From: CAVDRM01 sp963611355
GTDB taxonomy: Bacteria > Bacillota > Clostridia > Christensenellales > Aristaeellaceae
Assembly: GCA_963611355.1 (NCBI GenBank)
Contig: CAVDRM010000012.1
Location: forward strand, 1 to 62,987
DNA length: 62,987 nucleotides
Direction of reading: 5' to 3'
Of the stretch, positions 27,161-35,205 are shown in pieces. Numbering within the stretch: the first letter of the stretch is position 1; every line of letters begins with the position of its first letter. The position numbers and the translations under genes are program-made. The notes under the pieces are model-generated. The model saw only the letters and a list, made by a program, of their open reading frames with translations. It made no database searches and was not told the DNA's origin.

Positions 27161-28720
27161 CTAAAGCAGACGATTCTTCAAATGATTTTGCTGCATCGCC
27201 GAATGCCGTTTTTTCGTTTTTCTGACTTTTCGCATGGAGGACAGCGGATGCAGACGGTCATGGCGCTGCGGGCGGACGGGCTGCCCCTTGGCGCGGGGCG
27301 TCATATAGGCGGGCATCGCGCCGCTGACGAGCGGCACTTGCCTCAAGCCCTCCAGCCCGCGCCGGACGATGAAAAGGTACGGCGCAACGCTGGCCTTGCC
27401 GTCATCGGTAACGGCTAATTTATGCGGCAGGGTAGCGTTCAGCAAAAAGGCGCGCAAAAAGGCCGTTCCGCCGTAGGTCTTCAGCAGCTTGAGCTGAATT
27501 CTTTCATAACGTTCCAACGTATCCTTCGGCAGGGACGTCTTCCCCGTGCAGTCCACATAGCGGACGGCCAGATGGCGGGCGGCGTAGCGAAGCCCTGCGT
27601 CCAGCTTTTCATCCAGCATGGTGAAGGCCTTGTCCGGCATGAGCCGCGCCATGGCGCCGTGAACCGCGGCGGCGATTTCCTCCGTCGGCATGAGCGCAAG
27701 GGCGCGCATGAGCGCAATGCCGAACAAAAGACACTGCGCCGTGTCCCGAAGACCGAACATCTCCTGATGCAGGGCAAGGAAGCAAGGGTCGTCCTCTGCG
27801 CTCCGATACAAGAAGGCGTATTCGCTCTTGCTCGGGACATAGACGAGGCACTGCCCCAAATGGGAGAGCGCCCCGACCCGCGGCACCATATCCTCCGCGT
27901 TCAGCACATGGGTGATGGGATACAAAAGAACGGGACGCCGCGCCGCACCGCTGTCTACGGACGGAGAGGCAAAGCCGATGCCCGTCAGATTTTCCCGGCG
28001 CACACCCGCACGCAGCAGAAAATCAAAGAAAATTTGAAGGACAGCCCCGCCCTGACTGTGCCCGGAAGCCCAGAGGCGGAAGCGGCTGTTTTCGCCCTTC
28101 ATTTCCTCTATGATGCCGCTTAAGGTCAGGCGCTCCAGATCCAGCTCCTTCGCGGCGGACGGAAACTCGATTTCATCCATGTTCTCTAAAAATTCGCGGG
28201 TAAGCTGCAAAAAGCCCTCGTGGAAGCCATCCTCCGCCTTCACGCGCAGATTGGACACCCAGTCATACAGCCGCCTGCCCGTGCCCATGAAGCCGACGGC
28301 GACCAGATAGCGGCCGTCCCCGTCCTGATGGAGCATGATGACGGCCTTGCAGGTATCGGCCTGCCCCGCCTGCTGACGGCGCATGCCGAAAAACTGGCTG
28401 ACGGGATTGCGGCGCTGCACCCGTGCGCGGGCAAGGTGCTGCATGGCCTCGCGTACGGCGCCCTTCCAGAGATTGCCGCCCGCGTTCAGCCTTTCGCCGC
28501 TCATCAGCCGGTTGTCCACCTGAAAGGAAACATCCGTCCAGCCCGCATTTTCCCACGGCTCGACCTCAAAGGAATACGCCAGCGCCGAAAGCTCCAGCGA
28601 AAGCCGCGCCGTCTCACGGGAAAAATTGCGCGCGCCGGATGCAAATTTCGGCAGCTCCCCTGCAAACAGGGGACTGACATCGCTCAAATCGCAAGCCGTC
28701 CATTCGCCGTAGCCGGACAC
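27161..28720 (-). CDS. Class 3 lipase-like alpha/beta hydrolase
   Basis: A 519-residue protein with the nucleophile elbow GHSQGGAV at about residue 217 and a preceding region resembling Mbeg1-like lipases. No signal peptide is visible, so it is probably cytoplasmic. The GTG start at 28720 has GGGAGAGGG a few bases upstream. It is separated from the CotH gene by 42 bases and follows the NYN gene by 20 bases, so it belongs to the long leftward cluster. Substrate is unknown. Confidence 0.75.
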   Translation of the reverse strand: MSGYGEWTACDLSDVSPLFAGELPKFASGARNFSRETARLSLELSALAYSFEVEPWENAGWTDVSFQVDNRLMSGERLNAGGNLWKGAVREAMQHLARARVQRRNPVSQFFGMRRQQAGQADTCKAVIMLHQDGDGRYLVAVGFMGTGRRLYDWVSNLRVKAEDGFHEGFLQLTREFLENMDEIEFPSAAKELDLERLTLSGIIEEMKGENSRFRLWASGHSQGGAVLQIFFDFLLRAGVRRENLTGIGFASPSVDSGAARRPVLLYPITHVLNAEDMVPRVGALSHLGQCLVYVPSKSEYAFLYRSAEDDPCFLALHQEMFGLRDTAQCLLFGIALMRALALMPTEEIAAAVHGAMARLMPDKAFTMLDEKLDAGLRYAARHLAVRYVDCTGKTSLPKDTLERYERIQLKLLKTYGGTAFLRAFLLNATLPHKLAVTDDGKASVAPYLFIVRRGLEGLRQVPLVSGAMPAYMTPRAKGQPVRPQRHDRLHPLSSMRKVRKTKKRHSAMQQNHLKNRLL

Positions 28721-28740
28721 AATACCCTCTCCCTTTTTTC

Positions 28741-29733
28741 TTAAACGATTTTTACCAACAGATTCTTCTGCTCATCCATTTCCAAATTCAGTGCTCCGTC
28801 CTTTTCAAGCTGCTTGAGGACATCGGAGAAGCGCTTGAAACCGATGCTGCGCTCCTGAAAATCGGGATACGCGGCCTGAATGTCGGCCTTCAGAATAGAC
28901 GGGTTGATGCGGTCAAAGCCATCGTCCTTGTAGTGGCGGAGCTGCTCGGTGAACGCCGCCTGCCAGTTGGCCTTGGACAGCACCTTTTTGTCGGACTGCG
29001 GCGCATCGGCGTTCAGGGACACCAAGAGGTTGTAATTGTCGTTCTTGATGTGAATGGCGCCCGTCTCCTGCTCCAGCTTGTTTAAGAGCTTGCCGAAGGT
29101 GGCGCAGCCGTAGCTTTTTTCGTTGAAATCGGGGCGGAGACGCAGCAAAACGCCCTTTAATTCGCTGGCGTACATTTCATCCTCGTCCGCCTGCTCGGTC
29201 AGGATGGATTCTACCTGCTTGGCCAGCCCAGCCAAATCCAGCGGCTCATCCGCCGAAGCCGTGCGGCGCTTGCCGCGGGTCTCGCGGCTGGTCGCGTTGA
29301 CGGACTCCAGGAACTGAAACTCGTTGCAGGCGTTAATGAATACGGAGCTGGCGGCCTCGCTTCGGCTGATGCCTAAAACGAATTTGCCCATGGACTTGAG
29401 CCGTCCGACCAGCGGCGTATAATCGCTGTCGCCGGACACGATGCAGAAGCTGTCGATGAGCGGGTTGGTGTACGCCACCTCCAGCGCGTCAATGACCAGG
29501 AGGATGTCCGCATTGTTCTTTTGGGAGATGCCGTAGCGAAGGGACGGTACGACGGTGAAGGTGTTGCTGAGCAAAATCTCCTTCAAATCCGAGAACCTGT
29601 CCGTATAGCCGTATACCTTGCCCAGCAAAATGTCGCCCCTGATTTTTACCTTTTCCAAGACGCTGTTCAGCGTCGCGGCCTTTGCGCCGCAGTTTTCTAA
29701 ATCCACGAATAATGCAAATCTTGCGCTGCTCAA
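28741..29733 (-). CDS. NYN-domain putative RNase with two LOTUS/OST-HTH domains
   Basis: From a TTG start at 29733 (AGAAGGAAG about 8 bases upstream) the protein has 330 residues. Residues about 1-150 are a PIN-like NYN domain with acidic metal-site residues in FVDLENCG, ILLVIDALE and VSGDSDYTPL. Two winged-helix OST-HTH (LOTUS) domains follow at about 165-240 and 255-330. This is the limkain-b1-type arrangement of RNA-binding nucleases. An ATG at 29802 would overlap the upstream gene by 49 bases and has no ribosome binding site, so TTG is preferred. The target RNA is unknown. Confidence 0.8.
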   Translation of the reverse strand: MSSARFALFVDLENCGAKAATLNSVLEKVKIRGDILLGKVYGYTDRFSDLKEILLSNTFTVVPSLRYGISQKNNADILLVIDALEVAYTNPLIDSFCIVSGDSDYTPLVGRLKSMGKFVLGISRSEAASSVFINACNEFQFLESVNATSRETRGKRRTASADEPLDLAGLAKQVESILTEQADEDEMYASELKGVLLRLRPDFNEKSYGCATFGKLLNKLEQETGAIHIKNDNYNLLVSLNADAPQSDKKVLSKANWQAAFTEQLRHYKDDGFDRINPSILKADIQAAYPDFQERSIGFKRFSDVLKQLEKDGALNLEMDEQKNLLVKIV

Positions 29734-29753
29734 ACTTTCTGCTTCCTTCTTTC

Positions 29754-30707
29754 TTATCTGGTCAAACGGATATCTTTTCCCAACAGATGCAATACCCTGC
29801 ACTGCTCCCCGTCCAGCAGGCGGGAGGAGACGCGCTCGGTGTAGCGGGTCTTGATGTCCTGCATGGTGAGGTTGCTGCTGAAGACGGTGGGCAGCCCCGC
29901 ACGGCGGCGCTCGTTCAGCAGGTTATAAAGCTGCACGGCGGTGACATTCTCCATCAGCGGCTCCATGCCCAAATCATCCACCAGCAAAAGCTCGGCGGAA
30001 AAGAGATAGTCCGCCTCGGCCGTTCCGGAAAAGTACGCCCGCCGCAGGACGGCCTGCATATCATAGGCGGTCACGCATTCGGCATTGTACCCGCGCTCCA
30101 GCACCCGCTGCGCGATACAGGACAGCAGGAAGGTCTTGCCCAGCCCGCTGCCGCCGTAGAGAAGCATATCCCTGGGCTGCTGGTTGGGAAAGGCGTCCGC
30201 GTACTTTTCGCAGATGGTGCGGATGACGCGCATGAGCCGGCCTTGGGTCGTGCCGTTTCCGTCCACGGCCACTTCCGGAAAGACATTTTCGTCAAAGGTC
30301 TCAAAGGTCTGCCCCTCGCTCGACACGCGGTCGGTCATTTGGGCGGTCTTTTTTTTCATGCAGGCGCATTCCGTCTTCCTGATTTCGCCCACATAGCCCG
30401 TATCGCGGCAGGCTTCGCAGGCATAGACCGGCTCCAAATAGTTTTCCGGCAGGCCGCTTTCTCTGAGCAGTGCCCGAATGCGGGCATTATATTCCAGCAT
30501 CCGCTGCTCTAAATCGCCTGCCTCCACCTGCTCGAACGCGCTGCGGACGGAGGACAGAATCATCTCGTGGCGCTTTTGCATCAGCTCCGCAATGCGCGGG
30601 TCTTTTTGATTGACCTCCTCGCGTCGCCGCCGCTCCTCGCGGGCGTTTTTTTCGCGCTGCAAACGGTAGCTTTCCATAATCTGCTCCCGCAGAGCCGCGT
30701 TCATCAT
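29754..30707 (-). CDS. DnaI/DnaC-like helicase loader ATPase
   Basis: A 317-residue AAA+ protein with Walker A GGSGLGKT and Walker B LLLVDDLG. An N-terminal Cys cluster (CEACRDTGY ... CACMKKK) matches the zinc-binding region of DnaI-type loaders. Its ATG overlaps the stop codon of the DnaD-domain gene (ATGA), implying translational coupling. It should load the replicative helicase during replication initiation or restart. An IstB-like transposition ATPase is unlikely given this neighbour and the zinc region. Confidence 0.85.
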   Translation of the reverse strand: MMNAALREQIMESYRLQREKNAREERRRREEVNQKDPRIAELMQKRHEMILSSVRSAFEQVEAGDLEQRMLEYNARIRALLRESGLPENYLEPVYACEACRDTGYVGEIRKTECACMKKKTAQMTDRVSSEGQTFETFDENVFPEVAVDGNGTTQGRLMRVIRTICEKYADAFPNQQPRDMLLYGGSGLGKTFLLSCIAQRVLERGYNAECVTAYDMQAVLRRAYFSGTAEADYLFSAELLLVDDLGMEPLMENVTAVQLYNLLNERRRAGLPTVFSSNLTMQDIKTRYTERVSSRLLDGEQCRVLHLLGKDIRLTR

Positions 30708-32143
30708 TGCTCCCGTGCCTCCTTCAGCAATTCATCCGTGCCGGCTGCGCGCTCCAGTTCGTCATCGGTATAGGTGCGCTGCTCATAGGCGTTTTTGGGG
30801 TTGATCTGCGCCTTGGCCGTCTTGTAGCCGCTGCTCAGCGCCGCCGCCTCCTGCGCGGTGTGCGCGCCCTCGGCCAGCCAGCTGTCAATGAGCGTTTCGG
30901 CATAGCGCATCTTTGCGCCCTCTGCCTGCGCCGCTCGGCTCGCCGCCAGCAAAAGCAGGTCGTCCTGCGCGCCGCGGCTCCGCCAGGCGGACAGGCGCTT
31001 CCGGTCCTCCAGTGTCGGCTCGCCGCGATGTCCCGCCGCCTCGAACATCTTTTTGAGGAACAGGTTCTGCGGCCGCTCAACGCTCAGATAATCCCGCACG
31101 GCCTGTGCCGTTTTGAGGCCGCGCTCTTCCCATGCGCCGAGCAGCCCTTCCACATCGTCCAAGCCGTGCTTGCCGCGTCTGGCGCACTCGGAGGCGGCCA
31201 GCAAAATGACCTCATGCGGCATGGAACGCGCCATGTCCCTGTATACATTGGCGATGGATGAAGCCGCGCCCCTGCTGCCAAGCGCGCTCTTTAATTCGTT
31301 CGCCCGCCGCATCAGCTCTTCGTTTTCGCTGATTTCCTGCTTTGTGCGCCCCGCCCGATGCTCCAGCACCTTGTCCAGATATTTGAAGCTGGGATTGGTC
31401 GCCGCCGTGGTCTCCGCGCAGGATTCCAAAATCATGTCGGGCAGAAGTCCCCATTCCTCGCGCCACTTTTTATACAGAAGCATCTCGTCCTCCGAGGGCA
31501 GACGGAACTGCCGCATCCTGCGCAGAACGGCCTTTGCGCCGGACAGGATTTCGCCCTCAAAACGGAGATAGTCCTCCGCCTGCTCGTAGTCCGCAACGCC
31601 GTCCTCCTTCATCCGCGCCGCCAGCTCCTGCGCCCGCTTAAAGGAAAACCGAACGCCGCGGGTCGCCTTCATGTGGCTTAAAAGCAGCAGCACCGCCTCC
31701 TGCGGAAGACCGACGTCCTGCACCCACTCATACGCCAGGGAAATCTCGGACGGCGTGACCTTGCGCTGGTCGCCGAAGAGGGCGTACACGCTTTCGGCAA
31801 ACGCCACATAGTCCTCATCGGGTTTGAGCAGCCTGTCCTGACCGGACAGGACGCGCTGCACCATCGAATACAGCCGATAGGTGGGCTTTTCACCCGCGAT
31901 GAGTGACAGCAGCCCGCGCCGCTCCCAATAGCGGAGCGCCGCTTCCGTCTCCGAGGGCTGCATGCTCAGCTCCTGCGCCAGCTCCTCCACGCCGAATTTT
32001 TCGTCCGGCCTTGCCGCGTGATAGAGCGCCGCCAGATAAACCTTGACATATTCGCCCTTGGCGGCGGGCATATATTCCGTGAGGAAGATATTTTCCACCG
32101 TCGTCACGCCGAAGTACCGCGACTGCGCGTCCATATCAAACAT
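30704..32143 (-). CDS. DnaD/DnaB_2-domain replication initiation protein
   Basis: A 479-residue protein. An N-terminal winged-helix region (EELAQELSMQPSETEAALRY) is followed by DnaB_2/DnaD-type helical domains, including NPSFKYLDKVLEH, a variant of the YxxxIL signature. AAAGGAGGAGCC precedes the ATG. It sits directly before the helicase loader gene, the usual Firmicutes pairing for primosome assembly. The start overlaps the EamA gene end by 8 bases. Confidence 0.85.
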   Translation of the reverse strand: MFDMDAQSRYFGVTTVENIFLTEYMPAAKGEYVKVYLAALYHAARPDEKFGVEELAQELSMQPSETEAALRYWERRGLLSLIAGEKPTYRLYSMVQRVLSGQDRLLKPDEDYVAFAESVYALFGDQRKVTPSEISLAYEWVQDVGLPQEAVLLLLSHMKATRGVRFSFKRAQELAARMKEDGVADYEQAEDYLRFEGEILSGAKAVLRRMRQFRLPSEDEMLLYKKWREEWGLLPDMILESCAETTAATNPSFKYLDKVLEHRAGRTKQEISENEELMRRANELKSALGSRGAASSIANVYRDMARSMPHEVILLAASECARRGKHGLDDVEGLLGAWEERGLKTAQAVRDYLSVERPQNLFLKKMFEAAGHRGEPTLEDRKRLSAWRSRGAQDDLLLLAASRAAQAEGAKMRYAETLIDSWLAEGAHTAQEAAALSSGYKTAKAQINPKNAYEQRTYTDDELERAAGTDELLKEAREQ

Positions 32144-33038
32144 GAGGCTCCTCCTTTGCGCTCCTCAGCTGAGACAGCACCACGGCTGCAAACATCAGCA
32201 CACAGCCGAAGTACGCGGGCGCCGTCATCCTTTCGCCGAGCAGGAGCGCCCCCGCAATGACGCTGAACACTGATTCCGTCGACAGAACGAGCGCCGCGTG
32301 AGCGGGCTTGGCATCGCGCTGGCCGATGGCCTGCAGGGTGTACGCCACCGCCGTGGACATCAGCCCCACATACAAAACGGCCCAGAGCGCCTTCTGCATA
32401 TTTTCAACGGTCGTTGTTTCAAACAGCAGCGCGCAGACAAGGTTGAGAACGCCGCAGACGAAAAATTGGATGACGCACAGGTGCAGAGGGTCTGTGCCGC
32501 GCACAAAGCGGTCGGTGAACAGGATATGCAGCGCCCAGAAAACGGCGGAGGACAAGAGCCACGCATCGCCGATGCTCACATGAAAGCCGCCGTCCGTCAT
32601 GCACAGCAGGTAGAGCGCGGGGACGGCCAGCAGCAGCGCCAGCCATGTCGCGCCGTTCGTCCTGCGTCCGAACAGCAGACCGATGACGGGAACGAGCACT
32701 ACATACAGCGCGGACAAAAAGCCTGCCTGTCCCGCGCTGGTGAGGCCGATGCCGATTTGCTGCAAGGTCGCCGCCGCAAACAGCACCGCGCCCACGACAG
32801 CGCCGTTTCGCCACTCTGTTTTTGTGAAGCGCTTCCCGTTTTTCTTGTCCTTGGGCAGTACAAACAGGTACAGCGCCGCCGCACCCATCAGAAAGCGGGA
32901 CGCACCGAAGGTGAAGGGACTCAGATAGAAGGACGCCTGCCGCTGGGCGGCAAACGCAAAGCCCCAGATGCCCGCCGTCAAAAAAAGAATGAAAATGGCG
33001 CGAAGCTCGCGCAGTTTGCCTGTTTTTCGCTTTATCAT
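32136..33038 (-). CDS. EamA/DMT-family transporter
   Basis: A 300-residue membrane protein with about ten helices arranged as two EamA repeats. Segments such as WGFAFAAQRQA, QQIGIGLTSAGQAGFLSALYV and STAVAYTLQAIGQRDA are typical. The ATG at 33038 overlaps the TVP38 stop as ATGA; the much longer upstream frame is not coding. DMT transporters export metabolites or drugs; the substrate cannot be inferred. Confidence 0.88.
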   Translation of the reverse strand: MIKRKTGKLRELRAIFILFLTAGIWGFAFAAQRQASFYLSPFTFGASRFLMGAAALYLFVLPKDKKNGKRFTKTEWRNGAVVGAVLFAAATLQQIGIGLTSAGQAGFLSALYVVLVPVIGLLFGRRTNGATWLALLLAVPALYLLCMTDGGFHVSIGDAWLLSSAVFWALHILFTDRFVRGTDPLHLCVIQFFVCGVLNLVCALLFETTTVENMQKALWAVLYVGLMSTAVAYTLQAIGQRDAKPAHAALVLSTESVFSVIAGALLLGERMTAPAYFGCVLMFAAVVLSQLRSAKEEPHV

Positions 33039-33823
33039 GTCTCTTGTTCCCGCTTCTTTTTGTGCTGATGATCGTGCGTCTTTGACCATTTCCTGTACAG
33101 CAGTACGCCGATTAAGCTGACCGCAGCCGTCACCCCGTACACAATGATGGCCACCGTGTAGCGCTGGGCGTTGACATAATGGCCGAAGATGGCGGAAGAG
33201 ATGACGGACGGAATTCGCGCAATGGTGGTAATCAGCAGGAATTTCGGCAGCGTCACCGGGGTCAGTCCCGCCAGATAGACCAGAATGTCCTTGGGTGTGC
33301 CGGGAATGAGGAAGAGGAGGAACAAGAGCTCGTCTAATTTCTGTTCGTCCTGCATGAACGACCACTTGTCGATTTTGTCCGTATCCACGAACAGCTCCAC
33401 AAACCGTCTGCCGTATTTTTTGACCAGCGCGAAGATGCCCGCCGTGGCCAGTGCCGCCCCGATGAGGCAAAGCGCCGTGCCCTCCCAAACGCCGAAGGCA
33501 TAGCCGGCGCCCACCTCAAACGGCTCGCCGGGAATCAGCGCCACCATGATTTGCAGGGCCATGATGCCTATCATGATGAGCTGCCCCCACATCCCCCTGC
33601 TCTGCACATATTCGCGGAACTGCGCCGGCTCTTTGGCCATCTTGACCAACGGCTTTCCGACAAAGTAGCCGACCAAGCCCATCAGCACCAGCAAAATCAC
33701 GACCGAGGCAATGGCGATGATGCGCTTTTTCTTTAACAGGCTCTTCTCCGCATCCGAAACGGATGCGTTTTTGCCGATTCGCTCATCGGATAAATTTTTA
33801 TCAGCGTTCGAATGCCGCTTCAT
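33035..33823 (-). CDS. TVP38/TMEM64-family membrane protein
   Basis: A 262-residue protein. A charged cytoplasmic N-terminus is followed by about six membrane segments with the VTT/SNARE-associated motifs GEPFEVGAGYAFG and LIPGTPKDILVYLAGLTP. The start at 33823 is supported by GGGAG 6 bases upstream. Related DedA-superfamily proteins affect lipid flipping and membrane potential. It is the first gene after a strong leftward promoter and may lead the cluster running to 23957. Confidence 0.85.
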   Translation of the reverse strand: MKRHSNADKNLSDERIGKNASVSDAEKSLLKKKRIIAIASVVILLVLMGLVGYFVGKPLVKMAKEPAQFREYVQSRGMWGQLIMIGIMALQIMVALIPGEPFEVGAGYAFGVWEGTALCLIGAALATAGIFALVKKYGRRFVELFVDTDKIDKWSFMQDEQKLDELLFLLFLIPGTPKDILVYLAGLTPVTLPKFLLITTIARIPSVISSAIFGHYVNAQRYTVAIIVYGVTAAVSLIGVLLYRKWSKTHDHQHKKKREQET

Positions 33824-33896
33824 GCTGCGCTCCCTTTTTCCCATTACACTGAAATCAGCCTTTTTGGAAGAAAATGCCAAAGCATTTCCATAATAT

Positions 33897-33925
33897 AGTA
33901 TACCATGTTTCGGGCGGATTGACAA
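33897..33925 (-). promoter_or_regulatory. Sigma-A-type promoter of the long leftward cluster
   Basis: On the minus strand, TTGTCA (33925-33920) and TATACT (33902-33897) are exactly 17 bases apart. The start would be near 33890, about 67 bases before the TVP38 ATG. Confidence 0.75.
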
Positions 33926-33997
33926 TCATGGCGTTGGAGGGCGCATGCCGAATCGGTCGGCATCAAAAAGGAATGAGTTTCCTCACTCCCGATTTTT

Positions 33998-34474
33998 TTA
34001 TTTCTCGCTTTGTTCTGATTGACTTTGGATTCCCGCTTGGAGCGCCGCGTCAAGCATCTCAAGCCCCTGCCTGTATTTTCGTCTCGCCGTGCTTTCGTCC
34101 ATGTTCAGCAGCATGCCGATTTGCAGCCATGTCTTGTATGTCAGGCAGCGAAGCGCCAGCACCCTGCGGATATCGGCATTTTCCACCTGCTCGATGAGCG
34201 CACTCAGCGTCCCACGCCGCTTTTTCAGCGCCTCCATCTGCGCCAGCGCCTCCCGCCGCAGGGCATCCAGCCGCTCCTCGGCTATCTCCCTGCTCGCGCC
34301 CCACGCGATTTTCCGCCACTCGTTCAGACGGGAAATTTCCGAAAGCAGTACGCTGATTTGGGCGTCGATGACCCGTCCGCTTTCCAATATTTCCTTCGCG
34401 CCTGCGCGTGCCGTCCGACCCTGCTCAGAAGCGGCTGCACCGCCTGCCGCAGCCGTCTCCGTTCCCGTATGCAT
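33998..34474 (-). CDS. DUF1492-like sigma-region-4-like protein
   Basis: From the ATG at 34474 the protein has 158 residues: a short Ala/Gly-rich N-terminus, a long helix, and a C-terminal helix-turn-helix (about 100-145, containing TYKTWLQIGMLLNMDESTARRKYRQGLEML) like phage and mobile-element sigma-70-region-4-like regulators. This ATG has no ribosome binding site. The well-placed ATG is at 34494, in another frame, and a TTTTTTA heptamer joins the two frames (see the separate entry). The gene directly follows a small helix-turn-helix gene and shares its promoter. Confidence 0.65.
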   Translation of the reverse strand: MHTGTETAAAGGAAASEQGRTARAGAKEILESGRVIDAQISVLLSEISRLNEWRKIAWGASREIAEERLDALRREALAQMEALKKRRGTLSALIEQVENADIRRVLALRCLTYKTWLQIGMLLNMDESTARRKYRQGLEMLDAALQAGIQSQSEQSEK

Positions 34475-34476
34475 TT

Positions 34477-34494
34477 TAAAAAACGGCCGAGCAT
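34477..34494 (-). other. Candidate -1 frameshift site with a well-spaced ATG
   Basis: On the minus strand an ATG at 34494-34492 lies 6 bases after GGGAGGGAGGAG. Six codons later comes T-TTT-TTA (34483-34477), a classic -1 slippery heptamer in the correct phase. A -1 slip would continue into the frame of the sigma-like protein through AAA ATG. Without slipping, the frame yields about 50 residues of Arg-rich peptide. Confidence 0.4.
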
Positions 34495-34734
34495 TCAAGT
34501 CTCCTCCCTCCCGCCGTTTTGCTCGAACAGCATTTCCAATGTGCCCTGAAATGCCAGTGCCTGCTTGATGCGGATGGCCTCCTCCAGGGAAAAGCCCCGC
34601 TCGCCCAGCAGCTTCACCCGCATTGATTCGTACCCCATGTGCGCTTTCTGCGCCAGCGTCCCCACGCTGAAGCCCTTGAGCCGCATCTGCGCATACAGGC
34701 GATTGTAGATTGGCATACTGAGCAATTTTGTCAT
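34495..34734 (-). CDS. Small helix-turn-helix (Cro/DUF739-like) regulator
   Basis: A 79-residue protein made of one helix-turn-helix unit (KGFSVGTLAQKAHMGYESMR), resembling phage Cro or DUF739 proteins. The ATG at 34734 has GGAGGGAG immediately before it, a rather short spacing; an ATG at 34716 is the alternative. Its promoter carries a LexA-like box, so damage induction is possible. With the sigma-like gene it resembles a remnant of a phage or mobile-element control module, although no integrase or structural phage gene is visible. Confidence 0.7.
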   Translation of the reverse strand: MTKLLSMPIYNRLYAQMRLKGFSVGTLAQKAHMGYESMRVKLLGERGFSLEEAIRIKQALAFQGTLEMLFEQNGGREET

Positions 34735-34786
34735 CTCCCTCCACGTTGTGCTCGCTTGAGTTCTCCTCATTTCACACCTTAAAACA

Positions 34787-34800
34787 GGAACGCTTGTTCT
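34787..34800 (-). promoter_or_regulatory. LexA (DinR) box
   Basis: On the minus strand AGAACAAGCGTTCC matches the Gram-positive SOS consensus CGAACRNRYGTTYC at 13 of 14 positions. It lies about 10-24 bases after the predicted start of the helix-turn-helix gene, where a bound repressor would block transcription. Confidence 0.6.
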
Positions 34801-34816
34801 TATTTCGAACACTGTC

Positions 34817-34845
34817 AGTATAGCCGTCCGGCAGATATTCGTCAA
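34817..34845 (-). promoter_or_regulatory. Sigma-A-type promoter of the helix-turn-helix/sigma-like pair
   Basis: On the minus strand, TTGACG (34845-34840) and TATACT (34822-34817) are 17 bases apart. The start would be near 34810, giving a leader of about 75 bases. Confidence 0.7.
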
Positions 34846-35100
34846 GCACGGCTGCCGTTTTTCCTTGAAAATGACGAAAATTGCATCCAAATATTTCCAT
34901 TTTCCTTGTTTTTCATGGTCAAATTTCTTTCGTTTCCCCAAATCACGTTTTTTGAACGCGGCTTCAGGCTTTTTCGGCCGAATGCGGTACGGAAAAAGAA
35001 AAGGAGGTCTTTCACCAAATATGTGGAGAATGAACACCAGTTTTTGCGCTAATACAAACAATTTGTGGTATGTGCATCCCATTTTTTTCGGCAAAAGAAG

Positions 35101-35114
35101 GAAATCATGATTTC
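35101..35114. repeat. Perfect 14-bp palindrome upstream of mreB
   Basis: GAAATCATGATTTC is self-complementary and lies 92 bases before the mreB start. It could be an operator for a dimeric regulator; no regulator can be assigned. Confidence 0.35.
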
Positions 35115-35205
35115 ATGTCGAATAAGGAAAGCAGGCTGTTGCCGCGAAGCTGTTTTTTGTATGCGGCAATTCCTAAAATGTTTATGTTTAACCGAGGGAA
35201 TTTTC

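Larger units (their letters stand above)
34735..35205. other. Regulatory region between divergent genes
   Basis: These 471 bases separate the leftward helix-turn-helix gene from mreB and are more AT-rich than the neighbours. They contain a leftward promoter and LexA-like box, a GAAATCATGATTTC palindrome and a TTGCCGC/GCGGCAA inverted repeat (35139-35145, 35163-35169). No convincing gene is seen; a 29-codon frame at 35021 follows AGGAGGT at a long spacing. Confidence 0.5.

Noticed and set aside
33944..33965. ATGCCGA/TCGGCAT hairpin between the sigma-like gene and the TVP38 promoter
   Set aside because: Only 7 bp with no U-tract in either direction; not convincing as a terminator.
33998..34734. 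A resident prophage or integrative element
   Set aside because: Only a Cro-like and a sigma-like gene are present; no integrase, portal, terminase, relaxase or attachment repeats were found nearby.
35021..35110. 29-codon frame upstream of mreB following AGGAGGT
   Set aside because: Spacing from the ribosome binding site is about 13 bases, the composition is not protein-like, and it overlaps the palindrome region; no support beyond chance.
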